Assembly: GCA_965250025.1 (NCBI GenBank)
Contig: OZ252283.1
Coordinates: 1,798,001 to 1,862,000 of the forward strand
Source: CBDDLD01 sp965250025
GTDB lineage: Bacteria; Bacteroidota; Bacteroidia; Flavobacteriales; Flavobacteriaceae
DNA: 64,000 nt
Direction of reading: 5' to 3'
Shown: positions 8,887-16,685 of the stretch, piece after piece
Layout: the number at the start of each line of letters is the position of its first letter
Numbering within the stretch: position 1 is the stretch's first letter
Notes under the pieces: model-generated
Database searches by the model: none
Seen by the model: only the letters and a program-made list of their open reading frames with translations
What the model was told of the DNA's origin: nothing
Translations under genes and position numbers: made by a program

Positions 8887-9958
8887 AATAGTTTTAATGC
8901 TGTTATTGATTCCTGCAATTGTTTTTGCAGAGGTTGATACGGTTACAAAACACAAACACTCTAAAGAAAAGAGTATTACAAAAACATACGATGTCGATGC
9001 AAATGCTACGCTAAAAGTTCAGAGTAGTTTTGGTAATATAGATGTTATTACCTGGAATCAAAATCGTATTGAATTTGATATTACAATTAAAGTCAGTGGA
9101 AACAAAGAAGATGTTGTCATTGAAAAACTCAATGAAATTGATGTGGAATTCTCTAATACAGAAAACACGGTTGCTGCCAAAACCCTATTTGGTGAAAACA
9201 AAAGCAAATCGTGGTGGAGCTGGGGTAAGAAAAACAAGCTAAAAATTGAGGTCAACTATGTTATTAAGATGCCCATGACCAATAATGTCAATTTAAATAA
9301 CGATTATGGTAATATTAATTTAGATAAGCTGGAGGGTAAGGCTAGATTAAACTGTGATTATGGAAAAATCACTACCAAAGAATTGATGGCGGATGATAAC
9401 ATTATCAATTTTGATTATAGCCACAACTGTTTTTTTGAATACATAAAAAGTGGCAGAATTACTGCTGACTACAGTGACTATACTGTGGCAAAGTCCAAAA
9501 ACTTAAAAATAAATGCCGATTATACAAAATCCATTATTGAAGCCACAGAAAACATTACGTACAACTGTGATTATGGATCTTTAAAAATAGAGAATGTCAA
9601 TAACATTGAAGGTAATGGTGACTATTTAACATTGCGTTTAAGAAACGTCTTTAAAAATGTAAAAGTTAATGCCAATTATGGCTCTATAAAAATAGATCGG
9701 ATGGCTTCTAATGCAGGTAATATAGAAATCAATTCAGGCTATACAGGAATTACCATCGGTAGAGACACTAATTATAACTTTGATTTTCAGATAGCTCTGG
9801 ATTATGGCTCATTAAGAGGCACTGATGGCTTTAACTTTACCAATAAAGTTGATAAGTCGGTAAGCAAACGTTACTCGGGCTATTATGGCAATCAGGGTTC
9901 AGGAAACAATGTCAAAATTAAGTCTGAATTTGGTAGTGTTACATTCAAATCTATATAA
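8864..9958 (+). CDS. DUF4097-like beta-helix surface/periplasmic protein
   Basis: The 364-aa product has a signal peptide (MKLIIRSKIVLMLLLIPAIVFA) followed by many short beta-strand repeats. Examples are NNDYGNINLDKLEG, NCDYGKITTKEL, NADYTKSIIE and NANYGSIKIDRM; the DYG motif recurs about every 20 residues. This is the pattern of DUF4097-type beta-solenoids. Binding partners are unknown. It overlaps the putative anti-sigma gene and is followed by a head-GIN protein, which has a similar repeat architecture. Confidence 0.75.
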   Translation: MKLIIRSKIVLMLLLIPAIVFAEVDTVTKHKHSKEKSITKTYDVDANATLKVQSSFGNIDVITWNQNRIEFDITIKVSGNKEDVVIEKLNEIDVEFSNTENTVAAKTLFGENKSKSWWSWGKKNKLKIEVNYVIKMPMTNNVNLNNDYGNINLDKLEGKARLNCDYGKITTKELMADDNIINFDYSHNCFFEYIKSGRITADYSDYTVAKSKNLKINADYTKSIIEATENITYNCDYGSLKIENVNNIEGNGDYLTLRLRNVFKNVKVNANYGSIKIDRMASNAGNIEINSGYTGITIGRDTNYNFDFQIALDYGSLRGTDGFNFTNKVDKSVSKRYSGYYGNQGSGNNVKIKSEFGSVTFKSI

Positions 9959-9987
9959 TAACAATCATTAAACGAAACAGTAAAATC

Positions 9988-10716
9988 ATGAAACATGTAA
10001 AACCGATTCTATTGGTCGCATTTTTAATAAGTAGTTCTCTTATTCATGCCCAATGGAAAAACAAAAAAATCAAAGGCAATGGTGAAGTTACCTCTGTAAA
10101 AAGAACAACTACCGATTACAATGCCATAAAATGTGCCGGACCGATGGATTTTGTACTGGTATCAGGTAAAGAAGGTCAAATTACCATAGAAGGGGAATCT
10201 AACTTATTAGAATATATTGTTACTGAAGTCAAAAAGGAAAAACTAATCGTTAAAGTAAAAAAAGGGATTAACCTTAAACCTCGCAACTATAAATCTATAA
10301 TAGTTACTATTCCTGTAGAGTCTGTCAATGCAATTTCATTAGCAGGTTCAGGAGATATTACCAATGAAGGTGCATTAAAAAGTGATAACCTGAAGTTAGC
10401 TATTGCAGGGTCTGGTGACATGGCGTTAAATCTGGAAGCCGATAATGTAAAGAGCAGTATCGCCGGTTCAGGAAATATTAATTTAAGTGGAAATGCCACT
10501 AATGTTAAAGCAAATATTTCAGGTTCTGGTGATTATGAAGGTTTTGATCTAAAAGCTTCTAATGCCGAGGTGCATATAGCCGGTTCAGGAACTGCTAAAG
10601 TATATTGCAGTAACAACTTAAAAGCCAGAGTTGCTGGCTCTGGTGATGTAAAATACAAAGGCAATCCTGATAAAAAAGATACGAAAGTGAGTGGTTCCGG
10701 GACTATCCGTGGTTAA
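9988..10716 (+). CDS. head GIN domain (DUF2807) putative adhesin
   Basis: This 242-aa protein has a signal peptide ending HAQ near residue 21 and a head-GIN beta-helix in which A/SGSGD-type turns recur (LAGSGDITN, IAGSGDMAL, IAGSGNINL, ISGSGDYEG, IAGSGTAKV, VAGSGDVKY, VSGSGTIRG). Head-GIN proteins are secreted or surface proteins thought to act in adhesion; the exact role is unknown. It is last in the ECF sigma operon and ends at a strong hairpin. Confidence 0.85.
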   Translation: MKHVKPILLVAFLISSSLIHAQWKNKKIKGNGEVTSVKRTTTDYNAIKCAGPMDFVLVSGKEGQITIEGESNLLEYIVTEVKKEKLIVKVKKGINLKPRNYKSIIVTIPVESVNAISLAGSGDITNEGALKSDNLKLAIAGSGDMALNLEADNVKSSIAGSGNINLSGNATNVKANISGSGDYEGFDLKASNAEVHIAGSGTAKVYCSNNLKARVAGSGDVKYKGNPDKKDTKVSGSGTIRG

Positions 10717-10734
10717 TCAAATTCACAAACAACT

Positions 10735-10769
10735 ATAAAAGCCTTTTAGTAGTACTAAAAGGCTTTTAT
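10735..10769. terminator. bidirectional terminator, head-GIN gene / speE-like gene
   Basis: ATAAAAGCCTTTTAGTA pairs with TACTAAAAGGCTTTTAT in a near-perfect stem. It closes the plus-strand sigma operon and the minus-strand speE-like gene. The stop codon of the latter (10766-10768) is inside the distal arm. Confidence 0.85.
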
Positions 10770-12292
10770 TTTGTTCCTGCTTCAAAATCGGTTTTCCACT
10801 TGTTCCAGTCATCCAGAAAATAATTTAAAATGATGGGATTGTCTAACGTATTTAATTTTGTTTGAGCAATCGTTATATCCCTAGGAAAAATAAACGATTG
10901 CTTCACCTGATTTGCATTTAAATATTCTAAATCTAAAGGAAGATTACCTACTGCCTTTGTTACATTTATGGCTTCATTTTTTGCTATAATAAACCCCCAA
11001 TCGCCAAAAGAAGGGATGTAGGTATGGTAGGGTTCTACTATTGGAAATACCGATTTCAAAGTATTATTAATACAACTGAATACCGTATTGGAAAAATAGA
11101 TTTCTCCCGATTGTGTAACAAACACCCCGTCTGGTTTCAGATTTCTTTTTACCATCAAAAAAAACTGCTTACTATACAATCTGGCAATGGCCTGATTAGT
11201 GGGGTCCGGTAAATCTGCAATAATAACATCGTACTTGTCAGTGTTATTAAACATATATGTAAAAGCATCCTCTGCTACAAGGTGTACTCTTGGGTTTGTA
11301 GCGGCATTTTCATTAATTTTTTTTAGGTAGGGGTTCTCTTTAGCCAAATAAAACATGGTACTATCTATGTCTACAACATCAACACTTCTCACTTTCTCAT
11401 GCTTTAACACTTCCCTGCTTGCCAGATTCTCTCCACCTCCTAAAATTAAAATGCGCTCAGGTGCATTATGCATACCTATTGGCACATGAACTAATGATTC
11501 GTGATATCGGTGTTCATCCGCAGATGAAAACTGAATAACCCTATTGAGGTATAGCCTTACATCCTCATTCTTTTTTGTGATTACTATTTTTTGATAAGGT
11601 GTCTGTTCATTCAGAACAATTGGACTTTTATAGATTTTATGATCCCAAACTTTTAGCAGGCTGCTTCCAAATATAACCAAAGCTCCCAGCAAAACTATAA
11701 TGAACAATCCGACCAACGCATTTCGTTTTTTTTCTTTTAATACTACCACGTTTAATAGGATACCCAAAACAATATTCACAATACCGAATATTAAAGACGA
11801 ATAATACAATCCTACAAAAGGGAGTATTAAAAATGGAAAAACGAGTGTCGCTATTAAACCTCCAATGTAATCTAAAGACAATACATTAGAGAGGTTATTT
11901 TTCACATTACCTTCTTCTATGGCAAAGGTTAATAACGGTACTTCCATTCCTGTGAGCAAGCCAATAATAAAAATCAAAGCCAAACAACAGATTTGCAATA
12001 CCAAAGGCGTCACACTAACAAATAAGAAATATAGCAAGGGAACGGAAATGCCCCCTATAAAGCCTAAAACATATTCAACATTAATAAAAAATATGAGAGG
12101 TTTGTCCTTAAGGTATTTCGCAAAAAACGCGCCTATACCCATTGAAAATAAGTAAACTCCGATGATAATAGAAAACTGTCTGACGCCATCACCCAAAAAG
12201 TAGGTTGCCGTTGTACTTATTAATAATTCATAGATGATTGAACACAGTCCGGCAATAAATACAGCAAAAGGGATTAGCGTTTTTTTATTCAT
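10766..12292 (-). CDS. membrane-fused spermidine synthase-like aminopropyltransferase
   Basis: In this 508-aa protein, residues 1-205 form about seven membrane segments and residues 225-490 are a SpeE-type Rossmann domain. Visible motifs are DEHRYHESLVH (polyamine site), GGGENLASREVLKH (AdoMet site; classical SpeE has GGGDG, so Asp is replaced by Glu), VVDID, and YDVIIADLPDP, which keeps both catalytic-region Asp residues. Known family reaction: transfer of aminopropyl from decarboxylated AdoMet to putrescine. The speD gene 1.8 kb away makes the donor. It is divergent from the YgiB-like gene. Substrate is inferred, and the membrane fusion suggests a non-standard acceptor. Confidence 0.8.
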   Translation of the reverse strand: MNKKTLIPFAVFIAGLCSIIYELLISTTATYFLGDGVRQFSIIIGVYLFSMGIGAFFAKYLKDKPLIFFINVEYVLGFIGGISVPLLYFLFVSVTPLVLQICCLALIFIIGLLTGMEVPLLTFAIEEGNVKNNLSNVLSLDYIGGLIATLVFPFLILPFVGLYYSSLIFGIVNIVLGILLNVVVLKEKKRNALVGLFIIVLLGALVIFGSSLLKVWDHKIYKSPIVLNEQTPYQKIVITKKNEDVRLYLNRVIQFSSADEHRYHESLVHVPIGMHNAPERILILGGGENLASREVLKHEKVRSVDVVDIDSTMFYLAKENPYLKKINENAATNPRVHLVAEDAFTYMFNNTDKYDVIIADLPDPTNQAIARLYSKQFFLMVKRNLKPDGVFVTQSGEIYFSNTVFSCINNTLKSVFPIVEPYHTYIPSFGDWGFIIAKNEAINVTKAVGNLPLDLEYLNANQVKQSFIFPRDITIAQTKLNTLDNPIILNYFLDDWNKWKTDFEAGTK

Positions 12293-12311
12293 GAAAATTT
12301 ACCTATGTTTG
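12281..12311 (+). promoter_or_regulatory. promoter of ygiB-like/ygiC-like pair
   Basis: The -7 box TATGTTTG (12304-12311) matches TAnnTTTG, with a T-rich -33 region 19 bases upstream inside the start of the divergent gene. Transcription would begin near 12316. This excludes the more upstream possible start at 12305 and supports the ATG at 12332. Confidence 0.5.
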
Positions 12312-12331
12312 AAGAAATAATCTGGTCAAAG

Positions 12332-12895
12332 ATGAATAAAAAAATAATAACAGGTTTAGCTTTAACGAAAAAAATTGCTTTAACAAGTGTAATTGCAGGT
12401 GCAATAGTACTGCAAAGCTGCGGTGAAAGCGACGGTAGCCCAAGAATAAAAGATTCTAAAGAAGAAACCATTTACGAATCTACTAAAGGTGTGGTTACAG
12501 AAGTTGAAGAGATTGAACCTGGTGATGATTATAAAATCATCGATGAGCGTATTATTGAAGATAAAGAAAAGTCTATTGCCATAGTACATACTCTAGAGGG
12601 CAAAATAGACACTTTATCGCTTCGTAAATTAAAAGATGACAATAGTAGTGCTTCTTATCGTTATTCTGGATTAAGAGGTATTTTATATTACTCTTTAGCT
12701 GCTTCATATTTCAATAGAAACCTTGGAAATGTAGCGCCTAATCAAAGTAATTATAAAAATGCTGCTGCTTACAATAAATCTACCGGATTACAAAACGATT
12801 TAAAAAGTACCGCGACATCTCGTAAAGTGAGAGTTCCTGGTTCTTCATCTACTGGATATGGAAAAGGCAAGTCGTTCCGATCGTTTGGAGGATAA
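12332..12895 (+). CDS. YgiB-like (DUF1190-type) lipoprotein
   Basis: From the ATG at 12332 the product is 187 aa. It has a lipoprotein signal (VIAGAIVLQSC, Cys near residue 29), a charged linker, a middle part with YRYSGLRGILYYSLAASYF, and a Ser/Gly-rich C-terminus ending SFRSFGG that recalls E. coli YgiB. In many bacteria a YgiB-type protein is encoded next to a YgiC-type ATP-grasp ligase, as here. An upstream ATG at 12305 overlaps the -7 promoter box and would spoil the signal peptide, so it was not used. The YgiB link rests on context and the C-terminal pattern. Confidence 0.65.
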   Translation: MNKKIITGLALTKKIALTSVIAGAIVLQSCGESDGSPRIKDSKEETIYESTKGVVTEVEEIEPGDDYKIIDERIIEDKEKSIAIVHTLEGKIDTLSLRKLKDDNSSASYRYSGLRGILYYSLAASYFNRNLGNVAPNQSNYKNAAAYNKSTGLQNDLKSTATSRKVRVPGSSSTGYGKGKSFRSFGG

Positions 12896-14036
12896 TCGTT
12901 TTAAAGAAATTAAACGGTTAAAGAAAAAACACATTCCCCATCGCTTACATTGGTATTTAGACGAAGATTATTTCTCTGAAGAGTTGCTTGGTATCTATAC
13001 CTCTGAAATTGAACAGTTTCGAAGAATTTCTGAAGAAGCATTTTATGTCTTTGAAAAGGCGACTCAAAAATTGCTTTCAGATAATCAGCTTTCAATCCTC
13101 AATATTCCTTCGTTCTTTGAAGATTGTATTCGTTACAGTTGGGAAAACAAAGCAAAACACCCTTTTCTTTATGGGCGATTTGATATTAATGGCGGTTTAA
13201 AGAACACTTATGGACGTATCATAGAGTTTAATGCTGATACCTGTAGTACTTTACCGGAAACCATGTTTTGGCAACCTTTACAATTAGGTGAATTGAAAGG
13301 GAAGCCTTATCAAAGCTTTAATAGCTTAAGATCAGATATTGAGTATACCTTGTCTAATTTAAAAGTCAACATACCAAATACAAGTCCTGTATTACTTGGG
13401 AGCTCCTTTGGTTATGAAGAAGACATTTTAAATGTAAACTCTGTTTTAGATATCGCCAATGATTCTGGATTTAAACCTTTTTACACAAATTTAGAGCATG
13501 TTATTTTCTCTGATGAAGGCATTTTCTATGCCATTGGTAACGAGTATCAACAAGTCGATGTATGGTTTAAAATGGTACCATGGGATTGGATGTTTTACGA
13601 GGAACCCGAATTAGCAAAAACGCTTTCTGATATTATCATTAATGATAAAGCCACAGTACTAAATCCGGCATATACAGCTATATGGCAAAACAAGAAGTTT
13701 TTAGCATACATTACCAAGCATTTTCCTAATAATGCAATTGCAGAAACTTATTTACAGCCCATAGATGCCAATAACTATGTCAAAAAACCTGTTTATGGAC
13801 GCTTGGGAGAAAATATCAATATCAAATTTGATGGTGTTAACAAGGACTCTAAAGGTGACTTTGGTAATCAGGATATGATTTACCAAAAATACTATCCGCT
13901 ACATCAGGATATGGAAAATTACAACTATCAGACGGGTATGTTTTACACTCATAAAGCTTCGGCAATCAACTTAAGAGCTCAAGAGTCATTAATTATAACC
14001 GACGATTGCGAGTTTATGTCTCACTTCATTATTTAA
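12858..14036 (+). CDS. glutathionylspermidine synthase-like ATP-grasp ligase (YgiC/YjfC type)
   Basis: This 392-aa protein matches the C-terminal synthetase half of glutathionylspermidine synthase. Visible blocks are YGRFDINGGLKNTYGRIIEFNADT (split by family gaps), WFKMVPWDWMFYEEP, NKKFLAYITKHFP and KPVYGRLGENINI, the last being the ATP-grasp loop equivalent of KPLxGREGxNI. No CHAP amidase domain is present. The family joins an amine such as spermidine to a peptide carboxylate using ATP; the true substrate is unknown. It overlaps the YgiB-like gene by 38 bases, and speD is convergent just downstream, which suggests polyamine chemistry. Confidence 0.85.
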   Translation: MEKASRSDRLEDNRFKEIKRLKKKHIPHRLHWYLDEDYFSEELLGIYTSEIEQFRRISEEAFYVFEKATQKLLSDNQLSILNIPSFFEDCIRYSWENKAKHPFLYGRFDINGGLKNTYGRIIEFNADTCSTLPETMFWQPLQLGELKGKPYQSFNSLRSDIEYTLSNLKVNIPNTSPVLLGSSFGYEEDILNVNSVLDIANDSGFKPFYTNLEHVIFSDEGIFYAIGNEYQQVDVWFKMVPWDWMFYEEPELAKTLSDIIINDKATVLNPAYTAIWQNKKFLAYITKHFPNNAIAETYLQPIDANNYVKKPVYGRLGENINIKFDGVNKDSKGDFGNQDMIYQKYYPLHQDMENYNYQTGMFYTHKASAINLRAQESLIITDDCEFMSHFII

Positions 14037-14051
14037 TGATTATACGCGAAG

Positions 14052-14423
14052 TTATTGATTAGAAAGGATCGTGATATCCTCACCGCGTTGAATGCATTTT
14101 ACAACAACACGATCCGATTTAAATGTTGTCTTCAAAATATCTTCTATGCTTTGGTTATCGAAAGGTTTGCAAGAGAATATATCTACAGCAGCAAAATTGT
14201 GTTCAGGCCATGTATGTATACTGACATGACTTTCTTCTAAAAGGATAAACCCTGTTACCCCAATAGGTTCAAATTGTTTGTAAGATTCATTAACTTTAGA
14301 AAGTTTCAATTCGTGCACCAATACATTTAGCACATGTTTGACTTCTGCTATAAAAGCTATCGAATTTACATCACAACCATAAACATCCCAAGTGACGTGG
14401 GTACCTAATGAATCGGTATTCAA
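14052..14423 (-). CDS. speD: S-adenosylmethionine decarboxylase proenzyme
   Basis: At 123 aa this is a prokaryotic class SpeD. The self-cleavage site is at Glu-Ser in LLEESHVSIHTWPE (near residues 62-75); the Ser becomes the pyruvoyl cofactor, and the His of ESH is the conserved processing residue. A downstream Cys (DIFSCKPF) matches the catalytic acid. It makes decarboxylated AdoMet for aminopropyl transfer. The start is TTG: the frame has a TAG stop three codons earlier and no ATG. It follows the lipoprotein gene at 14446 by 22 bases, so the two may be one transcript. Confidence 0.93.
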   Translation of the reverse strand: MNTDSLGTHVTWDVYGCDVNSIAFIAEVKHVLNVLVHELKLSKVNESYKQFEPIGVTGFILLEESHVSIHTWPEHNFAAVDIFSCKPFDNQSIEDILKTTFKSDRVVVKCIQRGEDITILSNQ

Positions 14424-14445
14424 AATATACTACAGGTTTAATTTA

Positions 14446-14994
14446 CTATTCTTCATAGTTTGCAGCTTCTGCTTGTATCAAATCTATGAATTCTCTCGGG
14501 TCATAGAGTTTAACTAAAGACGTATACATTTCGTCTGCATCAACTTCGACCATTTCAGGAAGTTTTTCTCTTGGTCCATAATCCCAAGTTACCTTATTAA
14601 TAACATTATTAATCACTTCATAATTACCTTCGAACTCTATTCCTAAGAAAGTAACTGTTTTATTGGGCATAGATCCCATAAAAGAGTTTTGATATAGCTC
14701 TGGTCCGTAGTATTCTTCGTAAGCCAGATACTCCGTAAGTGAGGGATTGATCATGTATAGAGGCTCTGTAAAGTTGTAGTTTATGATACTATCATTTTCT
14801 AAAGTGATCATATGTTCTCCTTTGCCCATTTCTACCCAAACAACTTCTTTTGGAGGTACTACCACTCTTAATGTATCCACCATAACCTCTACTGAAAATT
14901 TTGTAGGATTGTCTATTGCTAAATCAACGCCGCTTCCGCCACATGAGGTGAATAAAACTGTACTAAACACTAATAAGGCAAAGATTTTTTTCAT
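14446..14994 (-). CDS. hypothetical lipoprotein
   Basis: Starting at the ATG at 14994, the product is 182 aa with a clear lipoprotein signal (MKKIFALLVFSTVLFTSCGG). The mature part is acidic and beta-rich with no domain I recognise. The frame is open further upstream (to 15027) but that would add 11 residues ahead of the signal peptide. It lies directly upstream of speD on the same strand; a functional link is possible but nothing in the protein shows it. Confidence 0.7.
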   Translation of the reverse strand: MKKIFALLVFSTVLFTSCGGSGVDLAIDNPTKFSVEVMVDTLRVVVPPKEVVWVEMGKGEHMITLENDSIINYNFTEPLYMINPSLTEYLAYEEYYGPELYQNSFMGSMPNKTVTFLGIEFEGNYEVINNVINKVTWDYGPREKLPEMVEVDADEMYTSLVKLYDPREFIDLIQAEAANYEE

Positions 14995-15058
14995 GTTATT
15001 GATTTTTAGATAAACGCAATATAACAATTAAGAATAATAAACTGACTTATAATTTTAA

Positions 15059-15997
15059 TTATTGCTTAACAAATACGAATGTTAGATCTTGAATAATTTC
15101 TGAAGTAAAGTCTTCATTAAATATTTGATAGCCATCAGGAACCACTACTGTCATTTGATTCCCGTTAATGATGTAATCGTACTCAATATCAAACTCATCA
15201 GTTACCGTTACTACATTTCCGTTTTGTGTCCATGTAATCCCTGTGTTTTCATCTTCAAGGATACATGCCGTAGAGTAAATGTAAGAATCTGTAGTACCTA
15301 CTTCTATTTCAAAGCCTATGTCCGCATAAGATGTACTCATGATGACACCTGTATTATCTGCATTAAAGACAATCCTTTCATTTTGATAACAGTCTAATTC
15401 CACAACCAAATTAGGATCAGCAACACCATCTTCATTAAAATCTACCGGCTCTTCCAGGTTCCATTCTATTAACAACCACTCACCCACAACACTAGCATCA
15501 TCTTGACTATTGTTAGTACAATCGCCTAAATCATTGATCTCTGACTGAGTTCCACCATCTTCACCACATTGTACTATCAAATTCTCTAAAGCCGATCTGT
15601 AGGCATTACAAAGTTCTGTATAGTTATCGTTATTAGCGTTATTGAATGCCGATTGCGCTGCACTGACAGCTGAATTAGCCAAAGCACACTCATTAACACC
15701 ATCACTGGTGCTACAATCGCCAAGAGCATTTAAAGTTGCTGCTAATGAACCGTCAGCATCTCCACAGGCTGTGATTTGATTTTCTATAGCTGTTCTGTAA
15801 GCATTACATAACTGCGTGTAATTTTCATCAGTAACCTCAACAAAAGCCAACGCAGCTTGAGCTGTGGCTAAAATGGCTTCCTGACAGGACGATCCTGTTG
15901 GATCTTCAGTAACAAAATCCCCCTCAAGAGGTTCATTATCACAGGTAAATGCTGTGAATAAAATCAAAAAAGAAAAAACAGATAATATCTTTTTCAT
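15059..15997 (-). CDS. lipoprotein with two tandem Cys-rich modules and a lipocalin-like C-terminus
   Basis: This 312-aa protein has an export signal ending LFTAFTC and then DNEPLEGDF, shared with its neighbour at 16052. Two tandem modules of about 55 residues follow (near residues 40-95 and 100-155). Each has NYTxLCNAYRxAxENxIxxCG and ends LGDC, so it contains a conserved set of Cys. The last 140 residues resemble lipocalin-like DUF domains (GEWLLIEWNLEE...). Function is unknown. The module duplication is seen directly in the sequence. Confidence 0.65.
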   Translation of the reverse strand: MKKILSVFSFLILFTAFTCDNEPLEGDFVTEDPTGSSCQEAILATAQAALAFVEVTDENYTQLCNAYRTAIENQITACGDADGSLAATLNALGDCSTSDGVNECALANSAVSAAQSAFNNANNDNYTELCNAYRSALENLIVQCGEDGGTQSEINDLGDCTNNSQDDASVVGEWLLIEWNLEEPVDFNEDGVADPNLVVELDCYQNERIVFNADNTGVIMSTSYADIGFEIEVGTTDSYIYSTACILEDENTGITWTQNGNVVTVTDEFDIEYDYIINGNQMTVVVPDGYQIFNEDFTSEIIQDLTFVFVKQ

Positions 15998-16051
15998 AAT
16001 TAATAATATAATTTAAATCTTTTGTGTAAACTCGATAGGTAAAATACTAAG

Positions 16052-16651
16052 CTACTCTAAACGTTCCCAAACAGAAGTAGAAACTACAGTTGTAACTGCA
16101 TTTACACCTAAATCACTAATGGTTTGTTGTTCGTTTTGCTGGAATGTTAACGTCTGTCCATTATTACTTATTCCAAATTGTACAGTTTGTTCACCTTCTG
16201 CTACTTCAGTGGGCACCCCATCAAAATCAAATTCAACAAAAGAACCATCAACGGTCATGGTATTTCCATCGGTCGAATAGGTTCCTAAGCCCTCAACATT
16301 GGTGTAAGAATCCGTAAAGGCAGTCGTTTCACCGTTAACAGTTGTGGAAGCTTCAACCAAGTAATCGCCTTGAGTCGTATAATTAGATTCGGTAAATGTT
16401 ACCGTATAATCTGATTCATTAATTTCTACCAAAAACTCTGAGGTTAAATCTATCCCTCCAAAATTAGTTTCAGAAGTGATATCAGCATTCATATTTATGA
16501 GTTTCCATGTGCCTATTAAATCTTGAGGATTTGCATTTCCATCAACAGTGTTATTACCTTCTTCCACAAAATCGCCTTCTAGGGGTTCGTTATCACATGT
16601 AAAAGCTGTGAGTAATACAAATAGACTAAATAAATAGCTAAGTTTTCTCAT
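16052..16651 (-). CDS. lipocalin-like domain lipoprotein
   Basis: This 199-aa lipoprotein has the N-terminus LLTAFTCDNEPLEGDFVEE, nearly identical to that of the next gene downstream, followed by a lipocalin-like beta-barrel domain (LIGTWKLINMNAD..., repeated T/V-rich strands). It and the 312-aa neighbour look like a tandem duplicated pair that kept the anchor and diverged in the rest. Ligand and function are unknown. Confidence 0.65.
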   Translation of the reverse strand: MRKLSYLFSLFVLLTAFTCDNEPLEGDFVEEGNNTVDGNANPQDLIGTWKLINMNADITSETNFGGIDLTSEFLVEINESDYTVTFTESNYTTQGDYLVEASTTVNGETTAFTDSYTNVEGLGTYSTDGNTMTVDGSFVEFDFDGVPTEVAEGEQTVQFGISNNGQTLTFQQNEQQTISDLGVNAVTTVVSTSVWERLE

Positions 16652-16685
16652 AAATTTATTGATTTAATTATCACAAACATAAGCA

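Noticed and set aside
12305..12331. Upstream ATG for the YgiB-like lipoprotein
   Set aside because: It overlaps the -7 box TATGTTTG (12304-12311) and adds nine residues before a clear lipoprotein signal.
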